Assembly: GCF_000009765.2 (NCBI RefSeq)
Contig: NC_003155.5
Span: 248,001 to 312,000, forward strand
DNA from: Streptomyces avermitilis MA-4680 = NBRC 14893
Lineage (GTDB): Bacteria; Actinomycetota; Actinomycetes; Streptomycetales; Streptomycetaceae
Direction of reading: 5' to 3'
DNA length: 64,000 nucleotides
Part shown: positions 55,241 to 63,680 of the stretch, in pieces
Numbering within the stretch: position 1 is the first letter of the stretch
How the letters are laid out: the number at the start of each line of letters is the position of its first letter
The notes under the pieces: model-generated
Seen by the model: the letters and a program-made list of their open reading frames with translations, nothing else
What the model was told of the DNA's origin: nothing
Databases searched by the model: none
Position numbers and translations under genes: made by a program

Positions 55241-55691
55241 GGAAGGTCAACTCCTTGAGTTGGATACTGCGAACAGTTGGGTGTTCCCCGAGCCAGCACG
55301 ACAGTGCTGGCTGGGTGTGGGGGGATCTTGATTCGCGTGGCCCGATGCACCGCTCCGGGCAAGCGCCATGGAGCAGCCGGTGAGGAGACTCACTCGGTCG
55401 GCCGGGCACAACAGAGCCTGCGGGAGGGGACCGGACAGAGCAACAGCAGAGCCATGTCCCGGACAGCTCCGCTGCTGTCCTACCTGGTCAGATCCTTGTC
55501 CGGGTTCTTGTCCCGGTCCGGAGGCGAGACAAGACTGGGCGCTGACGCCTTGTCGGTGAGCTTGCACTGGTTGTCCACGGCACCCAGTAGTGGCCTATCT
55601 CAGCGCCGTACTGACCCGATGCCACATCAGTGATCACGTGACTTAAGGTGAGCGCCGTCACAGGGCAACAGAGATGGGGAGGGCGGGGCCG
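55241..55691. other. Lasso operon upstream region
   Basis: There is no gene. It holds the lasso promoter area: a perfect hairpin AGCCAGCAC-GACA-GTGCTGGCT (55291-55312) and, just upstream of the precursor, the palindrome CAACTC-CTT-GAGTTG (55248-55262). That palindrome contains the complement of the ribosome binding site AAGGAG, so it could mask it. Clear -35/-10 boxes were not found. The right part precedes the Tn3 fragment. Confidence 0.5.
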
Positions 55692-56072
55692 GTGGCGTTC
55701 TTGACCGACGAACAGCGCCGTAACTACGGCACGTTCAACCAGGTGCCCGACGACGGGCAGCTCGCCGGCTACTTCCTGCTGGACCGCGACGCCCGGCGGC
55801 GGGCGATGACCTGCCGGGGCGCGAGGTCACAGCTCGGCTACGCCGTCCAGCTCGGCACCGTGCGGTTCCTGGGCACCTTCCTGGACAACCCCGAGGACGC
55901 GCCCGCCGAAGTCGTCGCCTACGTCGCCGAGCAACTCGGCCACCCGGGATCGGTGCTCGCCGGGTACGGCGCCGAGCGCACCCGCTGGGACCACCAGATC
56001 GCCATCAAGGACGCCTACGGCTATCGGGATCTGAAGGGCGACGCCTGGTGGAAGCTCCGGGACGGTGACTGA
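55692..56072 (+). pseudogene. Tn3-family transposase N-terminal fragment
   Basis: From GTG 55692: VAFLTDEQRRNYGTF, then SQLGYAVQLGTVRFLGTFLD, then EVVAYVAEQLGHPGSVLAGY then DHQIAIKDAYGYRDL. This is the DUF4158 N-terminal domain of Tn3-type TnpA (normally about 1000 residues). After about 118 codons the frame ends (LKGDAWWKLRDGD, stop 56072), leaving a fragment. No catalytic domain follows. Confidence 0.8.
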
Positions 56073-56163
56073 CCTCCACTCCTTCGGGTGAGGCGCCCTG
56101 GCGGTGCTGGGGCAGGGTCAGTACGTTCCCCTGGACTTGATGATCGAGGGGGAGAGCCAACGG

Positions 56164-56334
56164 ATGAGCGAGCGCGACGCGTTACGGGGGCTGCGGGCCT
56201 TGATGTGGGTGGTGATCGCCATCGAGGTCCCGGTGTACCTGGTGTGGCTGGTCGAGGTCAGCTACCTGACCGGGCAGCAGCTGCCCCGCGGCACCGAAGA
56301 AGAAGACGGGAAGCCCCGGGCCGACACCGACTGA
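56164..56334 (+). CDS. Small single-pass membrane protein
   Basis: A 56-residue protein from ATG 56164 after GGGGGAGAG. It has one transmembrane helix (ALMWVVIAIEVPVYLVWLVE) with a charged N-terminus and an acidic tail (RGTEEEDGKPRADTD). The stop overlaps the next gene's start (TGATG), so the pair is coupled. Function unknown. Confidence 0.55.
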   Translation: MSERDALRGLRALMWVVIAIEVPVYLVWLVEVSYLTGQQLPRGTEEEDGKPRADTD

Positions 56335-57000
56335 TGCCGACGGGCAACAGGCCCGTACGGGTTGTGCGTCAGGTACGCAACGAGTCGGACGCCGGGCTGG
56401 TGCACGATCAGCCTGCGGGGATGGACAAGTTGATCGAGTTGGCCAGCACGCTCGTATCGGGGGCGTTCATCGACCAACCGCTCCCGCAACCGCCAGGAGC
56501 AGCAGGCCGAGATCGGTGCGCTGCGGGTGCAGGCCGACGCGATGGCGGTGGCAGTGATGGAACTGCAGGGCGCGGCCGCCGCCAACCGTCTGCTGTGGGA
56601 GGGGCCGGCCGAGCGGGGCCGGACGTTCCTGCTGACGCTGCTCGCCTTCGCGGGTGGCGCCGCCCGGGCCCGCATCGCCGGCGGCACGGATGTGCAGAGC
56701 GGGCTGGTGGGCTTCGGGCAGGCGGCTGAGTTGCTGAGCCGGGAACGGGTGGCCAGCAAGCAGACCGTGGCCGCCGTGCGGGAGCCGCTCGCTCAAGCCG
56801 CCACCGCCGCCGCCCCGCTCATGCGCTGCTCCGCCCCGGCCGTCGTCGCTGCCACCGAGCAGCTGCTGAACGCCCTGGCAGACGTGGAGAACACCGCGCG
56901 CCTGGAGGCTGCCCTGGAGGCCTTCGGCCGGGCCGTCAACGTGGCCACCCCACCGCGGCTGTCCTGGTGGGCGCGGCGGCGCGCCGTCTCGTCAGGATGA
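56334..57000 (+). pseudogene. Hypothetical helical protein, apparently frameshifted
   Basis: ATG 56334 overlaps the preceding stop. The first frame gives PVRVVRQVRNESDAGLVHDQ, then MDKLIELASTLVSGAFIDQ. Near 56480 the coding signal passes to another frame: SRNRQEQQAEIGALRVQADA, then RTFLLTLLAFAGGAARARIA, then AAPLMRCSAPAVVAATEQLL to 57000. The product would be a long helical protein without known motifs. Two overlapping genes are possible (an ATG at 56539, within QADAM, could start the second), but a single indel is simpler. Confidence 0.45.
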
Positions 57001-57048
57001 TGGCCGGCCCCTGGCTGCCCATGCTGAGGCTGCGGGCCCGCAGCCTAG

Positions 57049-57234
57049 TCAGCGGCGGGTCTCCCACCACAGGATCAGCAGCGTCACGGCGCCGCTGCCC
57101 AGCTTGTAGGCCATGCCCTGAAGGAAGTGGTGATGGACACTGTGTCCACCGCTTCCGCGCCATTTCCGCAGGCGAATGTGAATGGACGACAGCCATCTGT
57201 CCACGGGGCGTGGATGCTTGTCTCGTGAATTCAC
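57049..57234 (-). CDS. Small protein with C-terminal hydrophobic helix
   Basis: A 61-residue frame from GTG 57234. The last 21 residues (MAYKLGSGAVTLLILWWETR then R) look coding and membrane-associated, and the N-terminal part is basic. It may start at the internal ATG at 57114. No ribosome binding site is decisive. Confidence 0.35.
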   Translation of the reverse strand: MNSRDKHPRPVDRWLSSIHIRLRKWRGSGGHSVHHHFLQGMAYKLGSGAVTLLILWWETRR

Positions 57235-57282
57235 GCTAGGCTCCGTACTGGTGTTAGTTGCTCTCGGCGACGCCTGAATTCT

Positions 57283-59013
57283 GGCTCAGTCAAGATTTCC
57301 GTGAAGCCGATCAGTGAGCCGTCTGGTTCGTAACTCTGTGTTGTCGGCGGTCGGCGGCGACGAGAAGGACGCGCTTGCGGAGCAGGGGGAGTCCGGCTCG
57401 GCCTGCCATCTGCCGCTTGAGCAGCTTGATGTCCGTGACTCTGCCCTCGACGCAGCCCGAGCTCCATTCCGTGCTCAGTCCGAGGATGACGGCGTCGAGG
57501 TCGGCCAGCAGGCCATCGGCGAAGCCGCGCAGGCCGTGGTGCTCGTCGGCGCGGGCGGTGGCGATCCATTCGGGCAGTCGGCTCGCGCTGCGGATGGCCA
57601 TCATCGCGGCGAAGGACCGGACATGTCCGGTGGCCGCTTCGAGTTCGGGGCAGCGGGCCAGGATGGCCTTGAGTTTCTGCTGGTCGTCGTCGTTCATGCG
57701 GTCGGGGTTCCGGGTGATCCAGCCGGTCACCTTGCGGACCCCGGGCGGCCGCGCTGGGGGCGGACGGTCGCCCGACGTTCGGCGGAAGCGCCGGAGGTAG
57801 TCGCGGACGACGGAGTAGGACCCCGTGAAGCCGCGCTCACGGAGTTCGGCGTGGAGCTTGGCACCGCTGGTGTGGCCCTCGTGCCACCGCTGGTGCAGAT
57901 AGGACTTGTAGGGGTCCAGAGTGCTGGGGAGGTTCTGCCAGCGGCCGGTGGCCAGTTCCTCCCAGGTGACGGCGCGGGCATAGCGGCGGACGGTGTTGCG
58001 GGACAGCTCCAGGCGGCGGGCGACGGCCCGGATGGTGAGGCCCTGGCCGAGGAGATCGTGCACGGCGGCGTGGTGCCGCCGGGCCCGCTCGGCCAGCCGG
58101 CCTGCGTGGGAGAGCGGCGGGTGCAGGACTTCAGGGGGTGACTCCGAGGCGAGGGCGGGTTCACGAAGGCAGGAACTGTGCTTGCTGACCAGGGACTTCA
58201 CGGTCTCGGCGAGGTTGTGCCAGAGGTGCCAGAGATCTGCGACCTGGACGGCATCTGGGGCCCCGGTGCGGGCACCGTCTGCGAAGGCGCCGCCCCGGTC
58301 ACGGCAGATGATCTCCACTCCGGGGTGGTCGGTCAGCCACGCTGCGAACGTCGCCGACTCCCGGTCGGGCAGCAGGTCGATGGGAGCATGGGTCTCGCAG
58401 TCGACCAGCACGGTGCCGTACTTGTGGCCTTTGCGGGTGGCGAACTCATCGACCCCTAGCACCCGGGGCGTCTCGGCGTACGGATCGGGCAGGGCCATGA
58501 CCAGGGCCAGCAGGGTAGTGCGGCTGACAGGCACCGGCAGCCGGGCCGCGAGGCGCTCTCCGGCCCGGCCGGCCAGGGCCACCGCGATCGCGCTCAACAA
58601 GCACCGCAGCTGCGGCGTCCGACGCCCATACCGCACGGTCAGCCCGTCGACCTGCTCGGCAAAGGTCACCCGTGCACATCTCTGGTCGTCGCAGAACAGG
58701 CGGCGGACGGTCAGCTCGATGGACACCTGACGGCCGCCGACCGCACCGTCGGCGAGACGGCGCTGGTATCCGCTGTGCCGTCGCACCGAGGGCGTTGCGC
58801 AGTCCGGGCACGGCACCGGAACCGACTCCACGGTTCTTGCCACAATGTGCAACACCCCACCCTCGGGGCTCACTTCTTCCACCAGCACCCCTTCGAGGTG
58901 CGGAAACATGGTCTTCAGCAGCTCCCCACACTCGGCGAGTATCACGCGGCCTGTGACGGAGCGTCACCGGCGCACAGGCGCACGATCGGCTTCACGGAAA
59001 TCTTGACTGAGCC
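57283..59013 (-). mobile_element. ISL3-family insertion sequence, complete
   Basis: Perfect 30-bp terminal inverted repeats lie at 57283-57312 and 58984-59013 (outer bases GGCTCAGTCAAGATTTCC). They are flanked by an 8-bp target duplication TGAATTCT (57275-57282 and 59014-59021). Length is 1731 bp with one intact transposase, so insertion appears recent. Confidence 0.93.
57311..58945 (-). CDS. ISL3-family transposase
   Basis: A 544-residue intact protein. The N-terminal zinc-binding region is VPCPDCATPSVRRHSGYQRR, then RRLFCDDQRCARVTFAEQVD. The DDE core includes RVLGVDEFATRKGHKYGTVL, PGVEIICRDRGGAFADGART, VADLWHLWHNLAETV and a C-terminal STEWSSGCVEGRVTDIKLLK with the final Glu. An inserted HTH (LTIRAVARRLELSRNTVRRY) is typical of the longer actinobacterial branch. 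The stop codon lies within the left inverted repeat. Confidence 0.93.
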   Translation of the reverse strand: MILAECGELLKTMFPHLEGVLVEEVSPEGGVLHIVARTVESVPVPCPDCATPSVRRHSGYQRRLADGAVGGRQVSIELTVRRLFCDDQRCARVTFAEQVDGLTVRYGRRTPQLRCLLSAIAVALAGRAGERLAARLPVPVSRTTLLALVMALPDPYAETPRVLGVDEFATRKGHKYGTVLVDCETHAPIDLLPDRESATFAAWLTDHPGVEIICRDRGGAFADGARTGAPDAVQVADLWHLWHNLAETVKSLVSKHSSCLREPALASESPPEVLHPPLSHAGRLAERARRHHAAVHDLLGQGLTIRAVARRLELSRNTVRRYARAVTWEELATGRWQNLPSTLDPYKSYLHQRWHEGHTSGAKLHAELRERGFTGSYSVVRDYLRRFRRTSGDRPPPARPPGVRKVTGWITRNPDRMNDDDQQKLKAILARCPELEAATGHVRSFAAMMAIRSASRLPEWIATARADEHHGLRGFADGLLADLDAVILGLSTEWSSGCVEGRVTDIKLLKRQMAGRAGLPLLRKRVLLVAADRRQHRVTNQTAH

Positions 59014-59091
59014 TGAATTCTGGCGTCGCCGAGAGCTTCAGTGTCTTGTTGCTGCGGCGCCTTGTCGGGTCCCTGGCGTGTGAACTGCGGA

Positions 59092-61302
59092 TCAGCGTTT
59101 GACGCGGTTACGGACGGCCAGGACCGCCAGGCCCAGGAGGACGGGTTCGGTCACGCGGGACGCCATTTCGATGTAGGTGCCAGCAGTGGTCAGGTCCTGT
59201 CCGGAGGAGCGAAAGACCACCGAGTTGAGCGTGCCGGTCAGTGCCTTCTCGAAGCGCTCGCTGGTGAACCTGTCCCCGGTGGGGTTTTGGGGATCAGCCT
59301 TGTCGATCTCGAGAGTGACCTTGCCATCGCCGGGGGGCACGGTGCCGGTCGCTACCTGCTTCGGAGAGTCCTTCGGGAGCCCGAAGCCCATCAGCAGCAC
59401 GATGGTGACGAGCATGGCTGCGGCGAGCCAGCCCAAGGCCCGGGAGGCGCGCAGGCCGTAGCCGGACAGCAGCCAGTAGCCGTGCAGCAGGCCGCGTTCG
59501 GTGCGGGTGCTGCCGGTGCGGTCGTGGCGGCGCATCTCCATCTCACCGTAGTAGAAGTCCGCCGCCCCCGGCTCGTTCCTGCTGTCCTCAAACGCCTTGC
59601 GCAGCGCCCGGTACACCGGCGCCAACTGTGCCGGTCCGGCGTGTACGGCGCCGGCCACTGCCGCGTTCCAGCCCGGCACTGGTGTCGGCTGGCTTGCACG
59701 CCAAAAGCCTTCTTCGGCGAGGGCGCGTCGCTGGGTGAACCGAAGGGGGCGCCAGCGCCGCCAGTGCGTGCGGCGCGGGACGCTGGCGAAAGAGCAGGTG
59801 CCCTCCAGCCGGATCTGGTCCAGATGCACGGTGCCGGTGAACAGGCATCCTGACAGGTCGACGTCGGAGAGGACCAGATGGGCCGCGTCTACCCCCCGCA
59901 GCGAAGCTATGCGAACTTCGATGTCGGGCGCGTCGATAAGGCTCTGTTCTGCCACTGGTCGTCCGTTGTGGAGCACGAAGGGGTCGGCCTCCGCGGCGAT
60001 CGTCAGGGGGTACTCGAAGACCGCATGGGCGAAGTCCACCGTGGCATAGCGCAGGCGCAGCTCGGCCGTTGACGACCAACGCGTCCGTCGGCACTCCAGG
60101 CAGCGCGTGGCGAACGACAGGGTCACCGGGCATCCGAACACCGCCCCGGACAACTTCACCCGCCCGGCACACACCAACGGCCCGAGACTGGCCGACCGCT
60201 CGAAACCCACCTGCTCGAAGCAGGCGTCGCACTCGAAGGTTGCCGACACGAAGGTGGCGTCCCCCTGGAAGATCGATGACTCGAACTTAGCGTCGCGCTC
60301 GAAGGTCACTCCCAGGAAGTTAGCGTTGCTTTGGAGAGTCGCTGACACGAAGCTGGTGTCACCGCGGAAGGTCGCCTCGACGAACCGGGCGTCGCCGAAG
60401 AAGGTAGCCCTGTCGAATCGGGTGTGGTCAGAGAAGGTCGCCGCCTCCAAGTCAGTGTCGCTTTGGAATGTCGCTGACACGAAGCTGGCGTCGCCACGGA
60501 AAATCGCCGACCTGAACCAGGCGTCGCCATGAAAGGTCACCAACCAGAAGCTGGCGATGCCCCGGAATCTCGCCAACCCGAACCGAGCGTTGCGCTCGAA
60601 GGCCGCCAACCCGAACCGAGCGTCGCCTCGGAAGTCCGCACCCCCGAAAACGGCGTCGCCCTGGAAGGTGGCCGACTCGAACTTAACGTCGCCTTGGAAG
60701 GCTGCCCACCCGAGGCTGGCGGCGCTTTGGAAGGTCGCTGACACGAAGCTGGCGTCGCCTTCGAAAGTAGCCGACACGAAGCTGGCGTCGCCTTCGAAAG
60801 TAGCCGACACGAAGCTGGCGTCGCCCTCGAAGCGGGCCGACCCAAACCCGGCGTCGCCCTCGAAGCGGGCCGACCCAAACCCGGCGTCGCCCTCGAAGGT
60901 TGCCAACCTGAACCCGGCGTTGCCTTGGAAGGTCGCCGACCCGAAGTCGGCCCATTTCTGAAAGGTCGCCGACCTGAATCCTACGTCGCGCTGGAAGGTC
61001 GCCGACCTGAACCGGGCGACACCGAGGCGGGGGTCGCCGGTGTCGGGATCGCGGAGGGCATCGAGGAGGGCATCGAGCAGGTCTTGGCTGAAGGAAGTAC
61101 CGCGGTGGTCGACGTTGTTGCCGGGGCTCAGGCCGGCCAGGTAGGCGTCGCGGTCGGCATCGGAAAGGTGGGCGAGGCATGCAGTGTGGCCGGATACGCG
61201 GATCCCGCGGCAGCCGGCGGGGTCCTCCGGTGTGGTGCCGTGGCCGCACTGCGGCCACGACGGCGGGGTGCTAGACGGTGGTGTGGGTGTAGCGGGCGTC
61301 AT
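59092..61302 (-). CDS. Large pentapeptide-repeat membrane protein
   Basis: A 736-residue protein from ATG 61302. After a ~90-residue N-terminal region with Cys/His residues (WPQCGHGTTPEDPAGCRGIR) comes an array of about thirty 10-residue units of the pattern ATF-x-GDA-x-F-x-S (for example FEGDASFVSATFEGDASFVS), expected to form a beta helix. A linker follows, then one or two transmembrane helices near the C-terminus (LGWLAAAMLVTIVLLMGFGL; EPVLLGLAVLAVRNRVKR). Pentapeptide proteins of this type are common in Streptomyces; function unknown, possibly a membrane scaffold. The repeated DNA units are similar, especially at 60740-60900. Confidence 0.82.
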   Translation of the reverse strand: MTPATPTPPSSTPPSWPQCGHGTTPEDPAGCRGIRVSGHTACLAHLSDADRDAYLAGLSPGNNVDHRGTSFSQDLLDALLDALRDPDTGDPRLGVARFRSATFQRDVGFRSATFQKWADFGSATFQGNAGFRLATFEGDAGFGSARFEGDAGFGSARFEGDASFVSATFEGDASFVSATFEGDASFVSATFQSAASLGWAAFQGDVKFESATFQGDAVFGGADFRGDARFGLAAFERNARFGLARFRGIASFWLVTFHGDAWFRSAIFRGDASFVSATFQSDTDLEAATFSDHTRFDRATFFGDARFVEATFRGDTSFVSATLQSNANFLGVTFERDAKFESSIFQGDATFVSATFECDACFEQVGFERSASLGPLVCAGRVKLSGAVFGCPVTLSFATRCLECRRTRWSSTAELRLRYATVDFAHAVFEYPLTIAAEADPFVLHNGRPVAEQSLIDAPDIEVRIASLRGVDAAHLVLSDVDLSGCLFTGTVHLDQIRLEGTCSFASVPRRTHWRRWRPLRFTQRRALAEEGFWRASQPTPVPGWNAAVAGAVHAGPAQLAPVYRALRKAFEDSRNEPGAADFYYGEMEMRRHDRTGSTRTERGLLHGYWLLSGYGLRASRALGWLAAAMLVTIVLLMGFGLPKDSPKQVATGTVPPGDGKVTLEIDKADPQNPTGDRFTSERFEKALTGTLNSVVFRSSGQDLTTAGTYIEMASRVTEPVLLGLAVLAVRNRVKR

Positions 61303-61646
61303 GTTCCTAGGACGTACCGGGGCCGTCGGACAGTTGCCGAATCCGGCCGCAGCTGTCCGTTCTCATCGAGGTTCGCTGACCGAAGGTCTCTGAGCTGGGA
61401 GTTGTCATCTTGGGGTGACACGGTTCCGCCCGCTGGAGTGTCACGTGCTCTGCGGAATGATCAGCAGAGCACGAGTGTGTCATCGAGCATGGTGAGGGGC
61501 GGATCGCTGAGCTGTGGTTCGTCATCTTCGCCGATACTGGCCTCGGGCTCTTCTCACTGGACTTGGCAGTATCCGGAAGGGCGCGAGATCGGGGTCTGTG
61601 GTCTTGATGTGGCCGCGCAGGGAGAAGCAGCTGAGAAGCTGTGCTC
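61303..61646. other. Intergenic region with hairpin
   Basis: No gene was seen. GTGCTCTGC / GCAGAGCAC (61445-61472) forms a perfect 9-bp stem with a 10-nt loop. Two related stretches, CTGAGCTGGGAGTTGTCATC and CTGAGCTGTGGTTCGTCATC, occur about 120 bp apart on either side. Confidence 0.45.
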
Positions 61647-62207
61647 ATGATGGACAAGGCCGGTGGAGTTCAAGGTCAGTCGGTTTGCCCGGGGAAGTAT
61701 GCACGCGTTGAGCGTGAGAGACGGTTCCTGCTGGCTGAACCTCCGAAGCCGTCGACGGTAACGGTCACCCGTGTGATCGCCGACCGTTATCTGGTGGGAA
61801 CACGTCTGCGGCTTCGACGTGCAGATTTCTCAGACGGCCGCTGCGAACGCAAACTCACTCAGAAAGTGCCGGTCTCTCGTCCCGGCGGTGTTCAGGGCCT
61901 GATCACTAACACCTACTTGTCCCCGACGGAGTACGACCTGCTCGCGTCGCTGCCTGCCGCGGTGCTGTCCAAGACGCGTTTCAGCGTGCCTCCCTTGGGC
62001 GTCGACGTCTTCGACGGTCCCCTGCAGGGTCTGGTCCTGGCTGAGGCCGAGTTCACCACCGACGAGGAGACCCAGTCCTTCATTCCCCCTTCAGAGTGCG
62101 TGGCAGAGGTGACGGACGACGCCCGCTTCACTGGGGGACGGCTTGTCGAGACCTCTCGCCAAGAGCTGCTCGGGTGGCTGGCTGAGTACGGGCTCCGCCC
62201 GCAGTGA
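61647..62207 (+). CDS. CYTH-domain (triphosphate tunnel) protein
   Basis: About 186 residues from ATG 61647 or 61650. The N-terminal ExExR motif ARVERERRFLLAEPPKP and strands with paired basic residues (RYLVGTRLRLRRADFSDGRC, ERKLTQKVPV) and acidic strands (LVLAEAEFTTDEETQSFIPP) fit the CYTH tunnel fold, which binds triphosphates with metal. Members include adenylate cyclases and (tri)polyphosphatases. Substrate cannot be told from sequence. It stands alone between the pentapeptide gene and a TniQ remnant. Confidence 0.75.
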   Translation: MMDKAGGVQGQSVCPGKYARVERERRFLLAEPPKPSTVTVTRVIADRYLVGTRLRLRRADFSDGRCERKLTQKVPVSRPGGVQGLITNTYLSPTEYDLLASLPAAVLSKTRFSVPPLGVDVFDGPLQGLVLAEAEFTTDEETQSFIPPSECVAEVTDDARFTGGRLVETSRQELLGWLAEYGLRPQ

Positions 62208-62263
62208 CATCAAAGACGGCGCTCTCTCCGCCCGCCACAAGCCCCAACGACACGAGCAGCAGT

Positions 62264-63114
62264 CTAACGGGGCCGACTACCGGTCCTCGGAGCTCCTTGA
62301 CCTGGCAGGCCAAGGTCACGGGGCCACCTATCAGTCTTCGCGGGATTGATCCCGAGTCTGCGTGCGGCTTCCTGGCGGAAGTCTTGATCAGCAGGCCAGT
62401 GCGGTGAGGTGAGCAAAGCCGTGAGCTTGACGGTCTCGGGGTAGATTGCGAGTTCTATCCGGGGCTGGGAGGGGCGACGGGGGTCTCGTCTCCGTAGGGG
62501 TCCTCGCCGAGCTGGTCGATGCGTTTGTTCCAGCGTTGTCGCAGAGCTGACGGCTTTCCGTCCTGGAACCAGTCCCGGAGGCAGTCGCGGGCAACGGCGT
62601 ACTCCCGAGCGAGGATGGAGGCTCGGGTTCGACGGACAAGACGGCAATGTCGGCGGTTGGCCTGTTGCAGTTCGGGCAGGGCGTGAAGGCGATACTGCTC
62701 GTCGCCGAGGAGCCAACGCTGGTGCCGCAGACAGACGGCTTCATGGGGCGGGATGGTGCGGACCACGAGCCCGTGAAAGCCTCGTCGGGCCATGCACCGG
62801 CGGCAAGCCGGACGCCGGAGCACTTCGACGGCCTGGCCGCTCAGTGACTGCAGACGGTTCTCGGCCGGTTCGCCGATCACGGCGAGGGCTGGGATCGCGT
62901 GAGACAACTCGGCAGCCGTTCGCCCCGTCAGGGCGGAGAGCCGGCAGAGGGTCTCGGGTGTCCAGCGACCGGGGCGGTTGTCGTCGCGGCGGTGATGCCG
63001 GTTATGCCCGAGCAGGATGGGCCGGAACTGGACCGGCAGGCGGTTGGCGTCGGCGAGCCGGTTGAGATAAGAGCAGCCACTTGACTCCCTCAGCCGCAAC
63101 ACGACATGAGGCAA
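62264..63114 (-). pseudogene. TniQ-like protein, frameshifted
   Basis: From TTG 63114: LRLRESSGCSYLNRLADANR, then the zinc part LRRPACRRCMARRG and AVCLRHQRWLLGDEQYRLHA, then RTRASILAREYAVARDCLRD. The frame stops at 62455 (APPSPG), but the normal end continues in the next frame (RIELAIYPETVKLTALLTSP then HWPADQDFRQEAARRLG). A one-base indel near 62465 explains this. Like the TniQ gene at 11 kb, no Tn7-type transposase accompanies it. Confidence 0.7.
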
Positions 63115-63122
63115 CTCAGCGT

Positions 63123-63233
63123 ATGTCCACAGAACATCGGTACGCCGCCTACATCGGACCGCGCACCGGCCGCCGCCTCGCCGTCACCTCCTACCCGTAC
63201 CCGGCGGCCGACCAAGGGGGTGCGGCCGCATGA
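63123..63233 (+). CDS. Small ORF coupled to the PAPS-reductase-like gene
   Basis: A 36-residue peptide from ATG 63123: STEHRYAAYIGPRTGRRLAV then TSYPYPAADQGGAAA. Codon bias is good, and its stop overlaps the next start (ATGA). No family is recognised; such short leaders often precede this gene in actinophage-like clusters. Confidence 0.45.
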   Translation: MSTEHRYAAYIGPRTGRRLAVTSYPYPAADQGGAAA

Positions 63234-63680
63234 ACGCCACCGCCCGCACCGCAGCCGGCCTGGGCTTCGAGGGCATCGAGCTGGTCATCAATTGGGGATT
63301 GGGGGTCGACTCCCGCGTACTTGGTGAAGATGCTGGAGGACCCGGCCGCTCACGGAGTCGACCTGGACTGCACCATGGTGCTGCACGAGCTCACCGGGGA
63401 CGAGTGGCCGGCCACCCGCGCCCACGCCGAGGAGTTCGTGCTGCCGCACCTTCGCGAGCACCGTGTCCGGCTCGTTCAAGTCGCCCGGGCCAGCCGCTCG
63501 TTGGAGATCACGGTCATAGACGACTCCCGCCAGCCGCAGCGGATCGTCGAGCGGGGGCCCTGGGCACTGTGGGATGAGTACGAGTCGGGCGGCACCGTTC
63601 CCCAGCAGGGCGGTATTCGGCTCTGCAGCCTGCATGCCAAGGGCAACTGGCGGATGCCCTTGTCACCGACTACCTGCTGA
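63230..63680 (+). pseudogene. PAPS-reductase/DndC-like protein, frameshifted and truncated
   Basis: ATG 63230 gives LGFEGIELVINWGLGVDS, the PP-loop start (GxGVDS). Near 63318 about two bases are missing, and the continuation YLVKMLEDPAAHGVDLDCTM, then LTGDEWPATRAHAEEFVLPH, then RRIVRRGPW-like RIVERGPWALWDEYESGG then PQQGGIRLCS is in another frame to 63680. Family members are ATP-PPi-using sulfotransfer or nucleotide-activating enzymes frequent on phages and plasmids. The C-terminus after LCSLHAKG looks replaced. Confidence 0.7.

Larger units (their letters stand above)
57260..59036. repeat. 15-bp inverted repeat split by an ISL3 element
   Basis: GCTCTCGGCGACGCC (57260-57274) and its exact complement GGCGTCGCCGAGAGC (59022-59036) flank the IS and its target duplication. 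Without the IS they form one 38-bp hairpin with TGAATTCT as loop, probably a terminator or an IS/integron-type palindrome. Confidence 0.85.

Noticed and set aside
57314..58141. Long plus-strand frame within the ISL3 element
   Set aside because: Antisense to an intact, motif-complete transposase.
60740..60900. Short tandem repeats of about 30 bp
   Set aside because: They encode pentapeptide repeats in the 59092-61302 gene and have no spacer structure.
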